A stretch of DNA of 64,000 nt, taken from Paratinospora sagittata (lineage: Eukaryota > Streptophyta > Magnoliopsida > Ranunculales > Menispermaceae). The position numbers were made by a program, and so were the translations under genes. The stretch spans positions 14,853,001 to 14,917,000 of the forward strand of contig CM069597.1 of assembly GCA_035771175.1 (NCBI GenBank), written 5' to 3'. The notes beneath the pieces are model-generated. The model did no database searches. It saw only the letters and a program-made list of their open reading frames with translations, and was not told the origin of the DNA. Positions 1 to 10,894 of this stretch are shown piece by piece. Numbering within the stretch: the stretch's first letter is position 1; every line of letters begins with the position of its first letter.

Positions 1-1
1 C

Positions 2-726
2 AAACCAGGTCATATAAAGAGTGAATGTCCCGTAAAATATAAGAACACCAGCTCTACAGAAAAGACAAGTAAGTTCTCAAAGCCACATGGCATCATTCAA
101 GCTCAAGCGAAGATGAAGGAGATTCAGATCACACTATTGCATTGTGTCTAACGGCAAGCACAGAGGTAAAAATCGAACCTACTGATGAACCTTATGAGTT
201 CAACATTCATATTCAGGAGCTTATGTCAAAACTTAGTAAAGAGATTAGGAAGAATGAAAAACGTAAGCATAGTCTTGAAGAAGCTCTTGAGAAAATTGAA
301 TTCCAACAAGAAGAGCTAGACAAACTGTCTCTAGATAATGAACAACTTAAGAAAGTTGTTGGGAAGTTGAAAAATGAAAATGAAACCCTTATAAAAGAAA
401 AGGAAGACCTGAACTGCACAGTGATTAAATTCACAAATGGTCAAAATAAATTTGACATGATGTTAGGATCACAAAGATGTGCACTGGAAAAGACTGGCTT
501 AGGCTACACTCATGGGTATAAACAAAAGGAGTATGATACCGTACTGACCAAAAGACCAAAATGCAAACAATTTCATAGGGAAGGTCATACAATACTTAGA
601 TGCAACGTCTTACAGAGAAAGAAAAGAAAATATGCATGGATTGAAAAAATTGTTCTTACTGATGCTAGCATACATGGACCCAAACAAGCATGGGTACCAA
701 AATCAAAAATATTTTATGTTGTGTAG
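2..726 (+). pseudogene. Element A gag, C-terminal part (zinc knuckle and coiled coil)
   Basis: Gag packages the element RNA. The frame opens with the end of a CCHC zinc knuckle (KPGHIKSECP). A frameshift and stop follow near 150. A long charged heptad-like stretch with many Glu/Lys/Leu at 220-410 should form a coiled coil. A second knuckle-like block at 558-605 ends GHTILRC, but its second Cys is replaced by Phe, whereas copy B keeps CX2CX4HX4C there. The frame stops at 724-726, just before the protease. The parallel copies B and C support the assignment. Confidence 0.8.
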
Positions 727-744
727 ATTTGCAAAAATGAAGAT

Positions 745-1843
745 ATATGATATCTAGACAGCGGCTGTTCAAGGCACATGTTTGGAGATAGATCTAACTT
801 TCTTAGCCTTGAAAAGAATAAATGAGGAAAGGTCACCTCCGGAGACTATCGCAAAGGTGATATTGAAAGCATTAAAACTATTGGTAACGATTCTCTATCC
901 AAATCTGATGTACTTTATGTTAAAGGGTTGAAGCATAATCTCTTGAGCATAAGTCAATTATGTGACAAGGGTTATAACATTTCATTTGAGGCAAATAAGT
1001 GTATTGTCAAGCATGTTGATAAAATTGTTGCATTCATGGTATCTAGAATTAAGAATGTGTATTGCGCAAACTTCAATGAAATGAAAAAACAAAATGTAAC
1101 GTGTTTAAGTGTTATTTCTGGTAATGATGCATGGCTATGTCATATGAGATTAGCACATATTAATATGGAAAACATATCTAGAATTGTTAGACATGATCTG
1201 GCCATTGGTATTTTGAAAGGAACTTACTCAAATGACAAGGTTTGTGAACCATGTCAACTTAGTAAGCATATCCGATCATCATTTAAGAGCAAGAGGAATC
1301 AATCAACCTCTAGAGCTCTTGAACTAATTCACATGGATCTTTTCGGACCAACCAAAACTCAAAGCTTAGGTGGTAAATCATATGTGTTTGTGATTGTTGA
1401 TGACTTTACTCAATTCACATGGGTATTTCTATTAGCTCATAAACCTGATGCTTGTGAAACATTTATAAAATTCTGTAAGAAAGTTGAAAATGAAAAAGGT
1501 CACGAAATCAACATAATTAGGAGTGATAGAGATGGTGAGTTTTTCAATAAAAATCTCGAAGAATTTTAGAACAATCAAGGTACCACTCACCATCTATCAG
1601 CCCCTAGGAAATCACAACAAAATGGTGTAGTTGAAAGAAAGAATAGAACTCTGCAGGAAATGTGTAGATCAACGCTCAATGATTATAACACTGCAAATCA
1701 TTTTTGGGGTGAAGCTATAAACATTGCCTACTATGTGATGAACCGAGTTTTGATTAGAAAAGATTTGAATAAAACTCCATATGAACTGTGGATGGGTAGA
1801 GCACCCAACATTTGTTACTTCTGAGTATTCAGATGTAAATATT
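745..1843 (+). pseudogene. Element A protease and integrase region of pol
   Basis: The protease active-site motif LDSGCSRHM starts near 752, after a stop. The longest open piece is 928-1569. It holds the GAG-pre-integrase zinc-binding block (HMRLAHIN, then CEPCQLSKH) and the integrase core (MDLFGP, DDFTQFTW, RSDRDGEF). After a TAG at 1567-1569 the core resumes with QQNGVVERKNRTLQ, which carries the third acidic residue. Further stops follow near 1822. Integrase would insert element cDNA into the genome. The stops make this copy inactive. Confidence 0.85.
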
Positions 1844-1859
1844 TTTTCTTAATGATAAA

Positions 1860-3010
1860 GACAATTTAGATAAGTTTGAACCTAAATCAGACATAGGAAT
1901 ATTCTTAGGATATTCTTCTCACAGTAAAGCCTACAGAGTATTCAACAAACCTAATCAAACTGTAGAAGAATCAATTCATTTAAATTTTGATGAAAGTATT
2001 GACAAGAAAAGTCTTAAGGATGAATTTAAGCAATTAAATTTTGATGACGATGAACTCAAGACAACCAAGGTTATAGATCTTGAACCTGAACCATCTTTAG
2101 AATCTTCTAAAAACTCTAGACTTCTTCAAGGTCTTTCCCAAGATCAAATTTTAGGAGATCCACGAAAAGGTGTATCCACTAGAGCCCCAATTCAAAAAGA
2201 TCAAGAGCTTGTTGCTTTTGTATCACAATTTGAACCAATTAAAGTGGAAGAGGCAATGAAAGATGAAAATAGGATTCTTGCTATGCAAGAAGAACTGGGA
2301 CACTTTGTGCGAAACAAAGTATGGGTATTAGTTCCTAGACCTTTTCATTAATCTCTCATAGGAACCAAATGGATCTTTAGGAACAAAAAGAATGAACAAG
2401 GCATCATTGTCCGCAATAAGGCTAGATTGGTTGCACAAGGGTACAACCAAGAAGAAGGCATAGACTTTGAAGAAGCTTTTGGCCCAGAAGCAAGATTAGA
2501 GGCAATAAGAATGTTACTTGCCTATGCTTGTTACAAGGATTTTCCCTTATACCAAATGGATGTAAAGAGTGCTTTTTTAAATGGTTACATCAATGAAGAG
2601 GTATATGTGGAACAACCTCCAGGGTTTGAGGATGCTCAAGACCCATAATATGTGTTCAAACTCCATAAAACCTTATATGGATTAAGACAAGCTCCAAGTG
2701 CTTCGTATGATCAACTGAGTTTATTTATTTTAGATCATAAGTTTCAAAAAGGAAAACTTGATCACACTTTGTTTATTAAACACCACAATGATAATATGCT
2801 TATTGTTCAAATATATGTGGACGATATCATTTTTGGTGCATCAAACAAAGAACTATGTGATGAGCTTTCAAAGTTAATGCAGAAGGAACTTGAAATGAGT
2901 ATGATGGGAGAACTTACATACTTTCTCGGCTTACAAATTAAACAAATGCCGAAAGGCACCTTCATAAGCCAATCAAAATATGCTAAGAAAATGGTTAAAA
3001 AGTTTCAAAT
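1860..3010 (+). pseudogene. Element A reverse transcriptase region
   Basis: Copia-type reverse transcriptase (RVT_2 family). Visible blocks: [10 protein letters not shown] near 2360, [13 protein letters not shown] at 2550-2590 (first catalytic Asp), LYGLRQAP near 2672, and YVDDIIFGA at 2815-2841 (catalytic Asp pair). In-frame stops break it at 2349-2351 and at 2646-2648 (copy B has Glu at the second). Upstream, 1900-2230 is the linker between integrase and RT, with LGYSSHSKAYRVFN. The catalytic residues survive but the chain is interrupted. Confidence 0.88.
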
Positions 3011-3049
3011 GCACAATTTGAAATCGATTGATACTCCCTGTACTTCTGC

Positions 3050-3764
3050 AATTGAATTAAATAAAAATGAAAAAGGTAAATCAATTGATTCAAAACTTTA
3101 TAGAAGCATGATCGGAAGTTTTTTGTACTTAACAGCAAGTCGACCTGACATCATGTTTAGTGTCTGTCTTTGTGCAAGATTTCAATCTGAACCTAAAGAA
3201 TCTCATTTAAAGTGTGTCAAACGAATATTCAGATACACAAATGGCACAACACACTTAGGAATTTGGTATTCCACAGGTATTACTTTTGATCGCAGAAGTT
3301 ATGTAGACTTTGACTATGTTGTTAGTCTAACTGATAGGAAAAATACCTCCGAATTTTGTCACTTTCTTGAAAAAAATTTGATTTCTTGGTTCTGTAAGAA
3401 ACAACATTCCGTGGCATTAGCCATAACTGAAGCATAATATGTTGCAGCTGGAAGTCATTGTTCTCAGGTTCTTTACATGAAATACCAACTTCAGGATTAT
3501 CAAATACTTATTCAATGTCCTGAAATTCTGTGTGATAATACTAATGTTATTAACACATCTAAAAATCCAGTATTGCACTCCTGAACTAAGCATATTCAAA
3601 TAAGACATCACTTTTAACAGGATCATGTGCAAAATGGAGAAGTCGTATTATCTCATATTGGAACCAAAAAATAATTGGCTGACATATTTACTAAAGCATT
3701 ACCAAAAGACCAGTTTATTCACATTCGCAGAGAGCTTGCGATGTTCTTTGAGACCGATCTGTGA
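3050..3764 (+). pseudogene. Element A RNase H region
   Basis: C-terminal copia RNase H, which removes the RNA strand during reverse transcription. Recognisable blocks: LYLTASRPDIMFSVCLCARFQ, then LKCVKRIFRYTNGT, an acidic motif at YVDFDYVVSLTDRK, SWFCKKQHSVAL and CDNT. Stops occur at 3435-3437, near 3583 and near 3617. The natural C-terminus (IHIRRELAMFFETDL then TGA) is at 3762-3764, 287 bases before the 3' LTR. No extra gene lies between pol and LTR in this copy. Confidence 0.85.
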
Positions 3765-4051
3765 TATTTTGATGCTTACCTCTATATGGGGGAGATATAT
3801 TTTATGCTACGTTACTCTTTTTAATATTTCAAAAAGGGGAGAAATTACTATCATTGAAGCATCATAAACTCAGGTGGTGTTTAACACTAAGGGGGAGTCT
3901 TAGTTATATTTTATTTACATTCCTTGGTAATACACTCATATCATATGAAACAAGGAACATTAGTACCGCATCTCATGCATACATACATAATTTTATTAGC
4001 TTGCTTCAAAGCCTACAGTAATGTGTTTGAAATCATCAAAAAGGGGGAGAT
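3765..4051 (+). other. Multiple polypurine tracts upstream of the element A 3' LTR
   Basis: Four purine tracts sit in this short gap: TATGGGGGAGATA near 3787, AAAAAGGGGAGAAATTA near 3832, CTAAGGGGGAGTC near 3888 and AAAAAGGGGGAGAT at 4038-4051, directly before the LTR. The last one is the plus-strand primer position. Multiple tracts before the 3' LTR are a known mark of Sireviruses and are also seen in elements B to F here. Confidence 0.8.
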
Positions 4052-4414
4052 TGTTGAACCAATTATCCTCATGTCCCTTACGAGAATATGTCCCTATTAT
4101 GAAAGATTTTGATGATCAGAAAACTATGGTATTACTGCACATATGGCATATCTAATCTTACTCGAAGGTTTCAAAGATTCAATGATGCATGGCGAACATA
4201 TTAAAGATCAAATTGAAGACCATGATCGTTTGAAGATGTTTAGTTGTATGATTAGATTATGATAGGTTGTAGGACCTTCTATGTCATGTGATTCAGCAAT
4301 ATGCATGCCTGCATGTTTTAATCGATTGGTTGCATATTCGATTTAATCCGGTTACATTATGTTTTATCGAGTTTTAATCGAGAAATCAAAAATCGATTTT
4401 ATATAGTCTTTCAG

Positions 4415-5030
4415 GACGCTAATGTTTTAGTAGCGCCCTCCTGGACTTTAGGAGTCAGGACGCTAATACAATATTAGGACGCTCAAGGTTGAATTGACCT
4501 GATTAATAAGGACACTCACTTGGTGGTAGCGGCCTTTCTTTTATCAATCTTTGAGAATGTCAGGACGCTGCCTTTGTTTAAGCCCACTGAAAGATTCTTT
4601 TTGTCTTTAAGTGATTTCTATCTTTAAGAACACTGATAAGTGATAAGTTGCATAAATTATCAGGACGCTACTTGTGTAGGAGTGCCCTCATCTTTGGAAT
4701 CAACTTAAATAACTTTCAGAATGCTTACCATCCGTCAACGCACTTAACAATGTTTTAAAATCGTTTTTAATAGTTCAGGACGCTTACTCTTGAGTAGCGC
4801 CCTTGTGTGTCAAAAGTTTTAAAACAAAGCAGGACACTTACTGCTAAGTAGCGCCCTCATGACTTAAGTCATTTAATTGTAAAAGTAAGTCAAGACACTT
4901 ACTATTCAGTAGTGCCCTCAAGATTTAAGTCGTTTAATTCTCAAAGTAAGTGAGGACGCTTACTATTCAGTAACGTCCTCACTTCATTGTTCAGTAGGAT
5001 GCTGATGTTTTATGAGCGTCCTCAAAGCAA
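4415..5030 (+). repeat. Hairpin array I in element A LTR
   Basis: About ten degenerate units in which GGACGCT is followed within about 30 bases by AGCGCCCTC. The two halves are near inverted repeats, so each unit can fold. The best unit is 4952-4980, with arms GAGGACGCTTACT and AGTAACGTCCTC around a four-base loop. Neighbouring units begin near 4776, 4830 and 4890. Spacers share AAGTCGTTTAATT. The same array occupies the same place in all related LTRs of the window. Confidence 0.85.
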
Positions 5031-5332
5031 CAAAACGACAGAAAAATATATTTTGGTTGTTCTGACATTACTGCTATTTCTATTAACCTTTTCAGAAATG
5101 TACGAATACTTTTTCAGAACTTTTCAGAATCGTACAACTTTTTCAGAACTTTTTAAACGTTCTAAACCTTCGTCAGAACATTCCTCTTTCATGAAAGGAT
5201 CAGATGATTCAAGTGCTATCGCCATAATATGCATTGAGCTGAATCGAGCAATTTTGGGAAAGTATGTTAACGTTATATTTGAAATAACTTAGAGCGCCAA
5301 AATTACCAAGTCCATTGCACCTTTGTTATTCC

Positions 5333-5342
5333 TGTATATATG
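5333..5342 (+). promoter_or_regulatory. TATA-like element in element A LTR
   Basis: TGTATATATG, about 760 bases before the LTR end and after hairpin array I. The LTRs of B and C have TATATATA at the same place, which supports a core promoter. Transcription starting just downstream would put hairpin array II in the RNA leader. This is inference from position and conservation only. Confidence 0.45.
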
Positions 5343-5755
5343 TGTTGCCTTAGTGCAAAAAAACCACTAATGAAATACAAAACTGATATTCATTAAAAAT
5401 GTATTAACAATTTTCGTTTGTGCTAAAACACTTTTTGAAAGTTAGTCTTCTTTCACTTATGCTTGATCTTACGATCTCTTGAAAGAAAAACTTCAAGTCT
5501 TCTGGGTTGATTGATCTTCATCTTCATTATTAAAAAAATCCATTAAAGGAGACAAAAGCTCTTTGAACCTATTTTCAGCATAATCTTCATCACACATATT
5601 TTGTTGAATCTGTGATCACAGAAGGTTCAATCCAAAGCTTTGTAAGTATTACTTTGATTCTGAGAAAAGGGAATCATACTTTATCTTGTATTCAATTTGC
5701 AGTGACTGGTTAGTTACTGGGCTAGAGCAAGTGTTGCTCAAAGGTGTAAACAGTT

Positions 5756-5890
5756 GTCTCACACCCGTAAGTTGAGAATAGGTTTTCTCTCACCTGTAAG
5801 TAGAGAATAGGTCCTCTCACACACGCAAGTTGAGAAAGTGTACCGGTTTGATCTTCACCCGTAAGAAGGTCCATAGTGGAGTTTGAACAA
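5756..5890 (+). repeat. Hairpin array II in element A LTR
   Basis: Four to five tandem units of about 25-40 bases, mostly TCTCACACCCGTAAG followed by TTGAGA. Each unit pairs its ends (TCTCA with TGAGA) around a CCCGTAA loop core. The last unit uses a different stem, CTTC with GAAG (5861-5877), around the same loop. Confidence 0.8.
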
Positions 5891-6091
5891 ATCCAAATTG
5901 AGGAGGTTAGGTAGTGGATGTAGGCGTGACCGAACCACTATAAATCTTGCTTGCATTATCTCATTTACATTTACTGTATTTAATTGCTATACTTTGTTTA
6001 ATCTGCTTTCATTATTCTGCACAATTTTAAGAAAGGTTAAAATCTACTAAGTGTCCAATTCACCCCCCTCTTGGACATATCTGGGCCAACA

Positions 6092-6670
6092 TCAGCATCC
6101 TTAAATATAGAAATCAATTAAAAACTAAGAGATCTTTCAGCAAGCTGAAACTAAGTCAGCATTCTGACACTTTCAGAAGTTGAGTAATAGGGAGACCGCT
6201 ACTTACAAGTAAGCGTCTTAATGAATTAGTTCTTCAACCTTGAATATTTTATCAGGATCTTGTCCTTACTCATTATGTTTAGGAGGGCGCTGCTAAAACA
6301 TTAGCGTCCTAAAAGACTCTATAAATGTTTTTTTGATTTCTCGATTTAAGCTCGATAAAACATGAATAACATCATTATGTTTTTCTAATCAAATCAAATA
6401 CTATTAGAAATCATAAGATACATTTAGAATGTTACGATCAAATTATGCAAATGATTAAATCTTGTTGAGAGTTACTTGATCGATAGACTTTACATTCCCA
6501 ATACTGACATACTCGAAACTTTACTTGTGATGTTCAATAGCCTTGTGAGCATAGTTCCTTGATCTTGATTCTTGATAAATCTTAAACACTTGACAAGATC
6601 ATTAGATAGACAAACTAGAGATATTTGGAATCATCAAAACATTCATATCATGGGGTTCATTGAGATAACA
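6092..6670 (-). repeat. Element D 3' LTR, start only
   Basis: Reading the minus strand from 6670, the LTR starts TGTTATCTCAATG, the same as element E's LTR at 15332. It runs through the first hairpins of array I (GGAGGGCGCTGCTAAAACATT region near 6280) and is interrupted at 6092 by the end of element A. The purine tract at 6671-6686 (AATCTCCCCCTTTTTG on the plus strand) lies directly upstream on the minus strand. Confidence 0.82.
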
Positions 6671-6955
6671 ATCTCCCCCTTTTTGATGATTTCAAATACT
6701 CAGAGATAATGCAAATAATTATATTCATGTACTCAAACATATAATAAATTTAGAATAGTATCTGCAGACATGTCAGTTCTATTTGATTTCAATTATAAAA
6801 ACTCCAAGACAAGTTTCAAACGATAAATATACAAGAATGAATACCATAACTTAGATAAAACTCCCCCTTACATGTAGCTTTCCTCTTGAGCTAACTTAGC
6901 CTTAATATCTGCAATCTCTTCTCCCCCTTTTGAAAACATCAAAAAGTGGGCAGGC

Positions 6956-9900
6956 TTAGCTCGTGCTTAAACCCTTCCCCTTCCTTTTTCTTTCGGCCTC
7001 CTCATCCTTCTTGGATCCACTGGAGCTAGGTTTGGAATCCTTGGGTTTCCATGGCGCTAGTGGCTTTGAGGAACCACTCACACTTTTGACAGATTTGTCA
7101 ATTACAATAATCTGCTTAGATTTTTCAACAAATTTTTTGTGGGCAGGCTAGGAAACACCAAATTTGAATGGATCAAGAGGCGGACTAGGTTTGAAGCCTT
7201 TAGTTTTCTGTTCCACAAGACCTTGAGCAAAATCAGGATAAAGTGTATGGCCTTTAAATTTTTGGACTAATTGGTTGTTTGCGTTTGGGATCAGAGAAAG
7301 TCTCTGATGAGGAATCCGGGGGTGGAGACACTCTTTTGCTAATTTGATGTAGAGGCTCTTCATTGGATGTTTTTTCGTCTTCACATTCTAAAATTCCAAG
7401 AAGTCTGTCAGACCAATTAGGTCCTTGGGGACGTGTGAAAGCTGGAGCTCTTGGTGCAGGTGGAACTTTTACACCTTTCTTCTCCAAAAGTTGAAAGAGC
7501 CTGCTAAAACGTTTCATACTCAAGGCAATGTACCAAAAAGTAGAATGCAGCCTACTGTTCATTGCCTTGAAGAGGTCTTCAAAGAAGCCTACTACTCCTT
7601 CTACACGGTCTACCGCAGTAATAACAGTGTATGACAGATTTATTATTGTTATGGCAAGGAAAGGCATCTTGTTCTACAAGTTATGAAGCTTTTCAAAAGT
7701 ACGAGTATCCAAGTCAAGAATCTTGGTTAGTCTATCATCCTTTGTTGGTGCTGGCCTCGTAGTATCTATATTCTCTTTTATACTAGAGATGGCCTGCAAC
7801 ACTAGATCATGCTCTGTCTTTGTAGATACTTGATCCAAGATAGCGTCCAAAACCGATTGCAAAGAGTCAGAAATGGACTTATCTTTAGAGGATTCAGCCA
7901 TTGTTCCTCTTAAGCTTTGAATTTTTTCAAGGATCTTCTTCAAAGCTTCTTCAATTATAGCACTTGCATCACGACTTGGCGTAGTTGGCTTTTTGCGACT
8001 TTGTGGATCTTGAGGTCTGGCTGGAGGTTGTTGAGGAGTTGCCAATCTCGGGGAAACACTAGCAACAAAAGCTTTCATGAATGTCTTAATATGTTGCATG
8101 TTTTCCTGAATATTCTTTATAAGATCATGTGATGATAGGTAGAGCTCGATGAAGGTAAGGCCTGCATAACACTTAATTGTCTATCCATTTGTTGAGTCAT
8201 TTTCTTGAGCAATTCAGTTGCCTGGATCATGTGAGAGTTAAATACTTTCATCTCATTTATCTCAACTCTCTCTTGAGATTTTAGAGAGTCTCGGACCTCT
8301 GCCAATATCTCATTTTTCATCTGAACTTGATTCTGTTCTAGACGAGTCATTAGCTGAGACATGACAAAAATCTGATTTTCTTTCACTCTTCTCAGAAAAT
8401 CTTCCTCTCTGAAGAATTCATCTAATGGCTCGCTGGTAGAAGGAGAAGAAGGCGGCTCATGATCAGATGAGCCTTCATCATGAATATTTTCCATTTCATC
8501 TTCTACATGGAATTCAACATTTGCCTCATGAAAATCTTCAATATGATCTTCTTCATCAGCTTTTTCATTCATGTCATCTCCCTGATAGGGTATGATAGCC
8601 AGATCATTGCCTTCTATATCTTGACATTTTTCACCATCAGACTCAGTCTTTTTTGAGTCTTGGGATTCCATTGATACAGGGATATCAAATGGAGATGGTG
8701 ATCCGAAGATGGTTTTATCTGAGTCCTCACTGACTCTTTTTCTGGTGATTTCCTCCAGGATTGCATCAACATTTTTTGCCTCATTTAGTTGTTCTTTAAC
8801 AATAGCCTGAGCAATCTGGGTCACCTCTTCCATGAGATGTTCTTTAACATGAACAGGTTGCTCTGCATATTCAATTTCTACATCATCAATTGAAATATGC
8901 TCAATGTCAGCTGTGGGAACAGCTTGTTGTTGCACATCCTGTTCATCTAGAGTAGTCGAAGCTTAAGCAACTTCCTTCTCCATTGCTAAGACATATTCTT
9001 GTTTTGAATCATCTTTTCCACTGGATTGTCCTTCAAGTGGAACTTCTGACATTGGAAACCATCTTTCCAATGCAGGCACATAAATGTATCTCATCAATTT
9101 CACAGTGGTTTGACCAATGCAGTTGTATTTGCTTGTCTCCTTAAAGGTTTCTCCACTGAATTCAATACCACACATCTCGAACAGAGTGGTGAGGTACATA
9201 CCAAATGGCAGACCTCTTCCTCTACTGACCACTGTATTCATCACATGCATGAGGATGTAAGCGAGATTCACTTTCTTCTTTGCAAAATGCACCAGACTAA
9301 AAATTAGTCTAGATCAGATACATTACCCCTACTACCAGTTTTGGGTTGAATGATGTGGGTAATGATGTTATGGAGAATTCTGGGGATTAGTTCAAAAGAT
9401 TGATTTGTTAGTTTCTTGTCAACACTCATATGATCCTTTTTCTTTCAAACAAGGTTCAAAGCAGAAAGGCTGTTGTAGCCAGGATATTGGACTTTGCCCT
9501 TAGTGAAAGAAAATATGTGGGCACTTTCATCACTCGACAGAGAAAAGGTGTCAGACTAGAATCTGGGAGAAATCTCAACAGATTTTCCTTTTACCTTGGA
9601 TTTTTTTACAAGTCCAGAACTAGGTTTATCAACAAAGTTTAAATAAAACTGGCTAACAAGGTTGGGAAACCATATTGATCTAAAAGAAAGAAGATTGGTC
9701 CAACCTTGAAAATCAAACAGAGGTAGAATGTCTAGATAGAAGTTTGTGAAAAACTCAAAGTCTACGAAGCACCCATCGATCACAGCTTGGTTGATGAGCT
9801 TCTCTATTTTATCTTCCTTTCTTTTTATCTGGGTAGAAGAAGGTGGGTGAGAGGGTCCAGCCGCGGTTTCAGTCGAAGGTGTGGGTACAGATGGTGTGAG

Positions 9901-10025
9901 TTCCTCAACCAGTTCGGCTTGAGTTGGTTCGGTTCTTGGTCTCACACTCCTATCTGGAGGTGATGAAAGTGAAACAACTCGCTTTCTCGTAGAAAAGGGG
10001 CGAAGCTTTTTGGGTTAGGGGCCAT
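6956..10025 (-). pseudogene. Element D long reading frame (transposon-borne, non-pol), degraded
   Basis: Homologue of the frame in element E. The minus-strand ATG is near 10025; a small indel just after it shifts frame. Open blocks, N to C: 9945-9556 (Ser/Pro/Thr-rich start, then AVIDGCFVDFEFFTNF, GWTNLLSFRSIWFPNLVSQF and VKGKSVEISPRF), 9292-8963, 8935-8117 (acidic, then a coiled coil), 8099-7674, 7667-7254 and 7250-6956 (basic tail, GFKPSPPLDPFKFGVS, ending SGSKKDEEAERKRKG). Stops and shifts separate the blocks, for example at 7674-7676 and near 7147. The N-terminal block resembles the 'putative plant transposon protein' domain (my recollection of a Pfam family). Function unknown; it could be gag-like, or the extra ORF that some Sireviruses carry after pol. 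Confidence 0.65.
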
Positions 10026-10159
10026 TGAGAATCAAACGAAAAGAGATAAAGAGCGGAGGTAACAAGGAAGAATAGGAATCAAAGGATTCGAAAATGAGCA
10101 GAGATCAAGATTTACCAAAGGTTAAAGATGAAGATTCAACAGTAAATCCTAAAACTAGT

Positions 10160-10894
10160 AGGGAAAGTGACTGCTAGGTCACTGAAGGGTTGTTTTATGA
10201 TGCTAAAGTGATAAGCTCGCTCCTGACACACACTCACACATGTCGCAACCTAGTAGCTAGAGGCGTTGTAATTCATCTAACGTTTGTGACCGAATAACAT
10301 CCTCCTTATGACGAGTGGTTTTTGAACAAGTAATGGCATCGAACACATTAGCCTTCTCAAACACTGTTAGCATCCTAATTGAAACTTAAACTCTAATATT
10401 TAGCACATTTGACCAATTTAAACTCAAGTATCGTATGGTTGAACAAATAATATTGCAAATTATATTTGATCAACCAACTATCAATAATTTAATCATGAGC
10501 GAAAATATTTAAGCATTCTAAGCAACTTGTGACTAAAGATAATCATTTATTTCAAATAATCACTGATGGATATATTCTAGTAATGAGAGTAGAAAAGAGA
10601 ATGACTTTTATACCTTTGCATATTTTATAACTTTTACCTCAAGGTACAGCAAAGTCCTCGACTTGTGCACTCTGTTTCTTTTTGAAGCAGGTGAGATAAT
10701 TCATTATCTTCGTTCTCCATGCTGACTTCTTTCTCGACATTCTATCAGGAGATCTTTCATTGAGCGTCCTGGATGTGCCTACTGAGGATTGTTGACTCAT
10801 TGTGTTTGAATCATCAGCGACTTCACTTCCATTCCTGCTGGTGCATTAGCAAGAATGTCTTTTATCTCGAATGAAGTTTCCATTCCTGTTGGTG
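10160..10894. other. Unassigned spacer between element D and a gypsy-type LTR
   Basis: AT-rich sequence with no clear element. A block CCATTCCTG(C/T)TGGTGCATT occurs twice, near 10829 and 10880. The only coding-like part is a minus-strand frame at 10639-10800. Confidence 0.4.
10639..10800 (-). CDS. Small unidentified reading frame, 53 codons
   Basis: Minus-strand frame ATG (10800) to TGA (10639). It begins MSQQSSVGTSRTLNERS and ends VEDFAVP. The middle is very basic (MSRKKSAWRTKIMNY) with one Cys. The frame is open for several codons upstream of the ATG, so it could be the end of a larger exon. I do not recognise it. Codon choice and composition look more coding-like than the AT-rich flanks, but no promoter or partner exon is visible. 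It may be a captured gene fragment or chance. Confidence 0.25.
   Translation of the reverse strand: MSQQSSVGTSRTLNERSPDRMSRKKSAWRTKIMNYLTCFKKKQSAQVEDFAVP

Larger units (their letters stand above)
1..6091 (+). mobile_element. Element A: Sirevirus-type Ty1/copia retrotransposon, 5' part outside window
   Basis: Decayed copia element with domains in the copia order: gag zinc knuckles, protease, integrase, reverse transcriptase, RNase H, polypurine tracts, 3' LTR. The LTR begins TGTTGAACCAATTATCC at 4052 and ends GGGCCAACA at 6091. The base after 6091 continues as the inside of another LTR (element D), so A appears to have inserted into D. The 5' LTR and gag start lie before base 1. Every reading frame carries stops or frameshifts, so this copy cannot make its own proteins. 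Confidence 0.92.
4052..6091 (+). repeat. Element A 3' LTR (Sirevirus type, 2.04 kb)
   Basis: Starts TGTTGAACC right after the polypurine tract and ends GGGCCAACA. The order inside matches the LTRs of B, C and E: unique U3 start, GGACGCT/AGCGCCCT hairpin array (4415-5030), TATA-like stretch (about 5333), a second hairpin array (5756-5890), then a conserved end with GTAGTGGATGTAGG, CCGAACCACTATAAATC and CACCCCCCTCTTGG. It has no coding potential. Confidence 0.92.
6092..10150 (-). mobile_element. Element D: pol-less Sirevirus-type element (- strand), partial
   Basis: On the minus strand it reads leader (about 10150), one long reading frame (10025 to 6956), polypurine tracts, then the start of a 3' LTR at 6670 (TGTTATCTCAATGAACCCC). 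The LTR is cut at 6092 by element A. Extra polypurine tracts appear as CTCCCCCTTA at 6861 and CTCCCCCTTT at 6921. No protease, integrase or RT is present. Element E is a second copy in the opposite direction. The 5' LTR and primer site were not found. I infer a non-autonomous family mobilised by pol-bearing relatives. Confidence 0.72.

Noticed and set aside
5756..5890. Possible CRISPR-like array
   Set aside because: Repeats are short, imperfect and contiguous with no unique spacers, and lie in a plant LTR.
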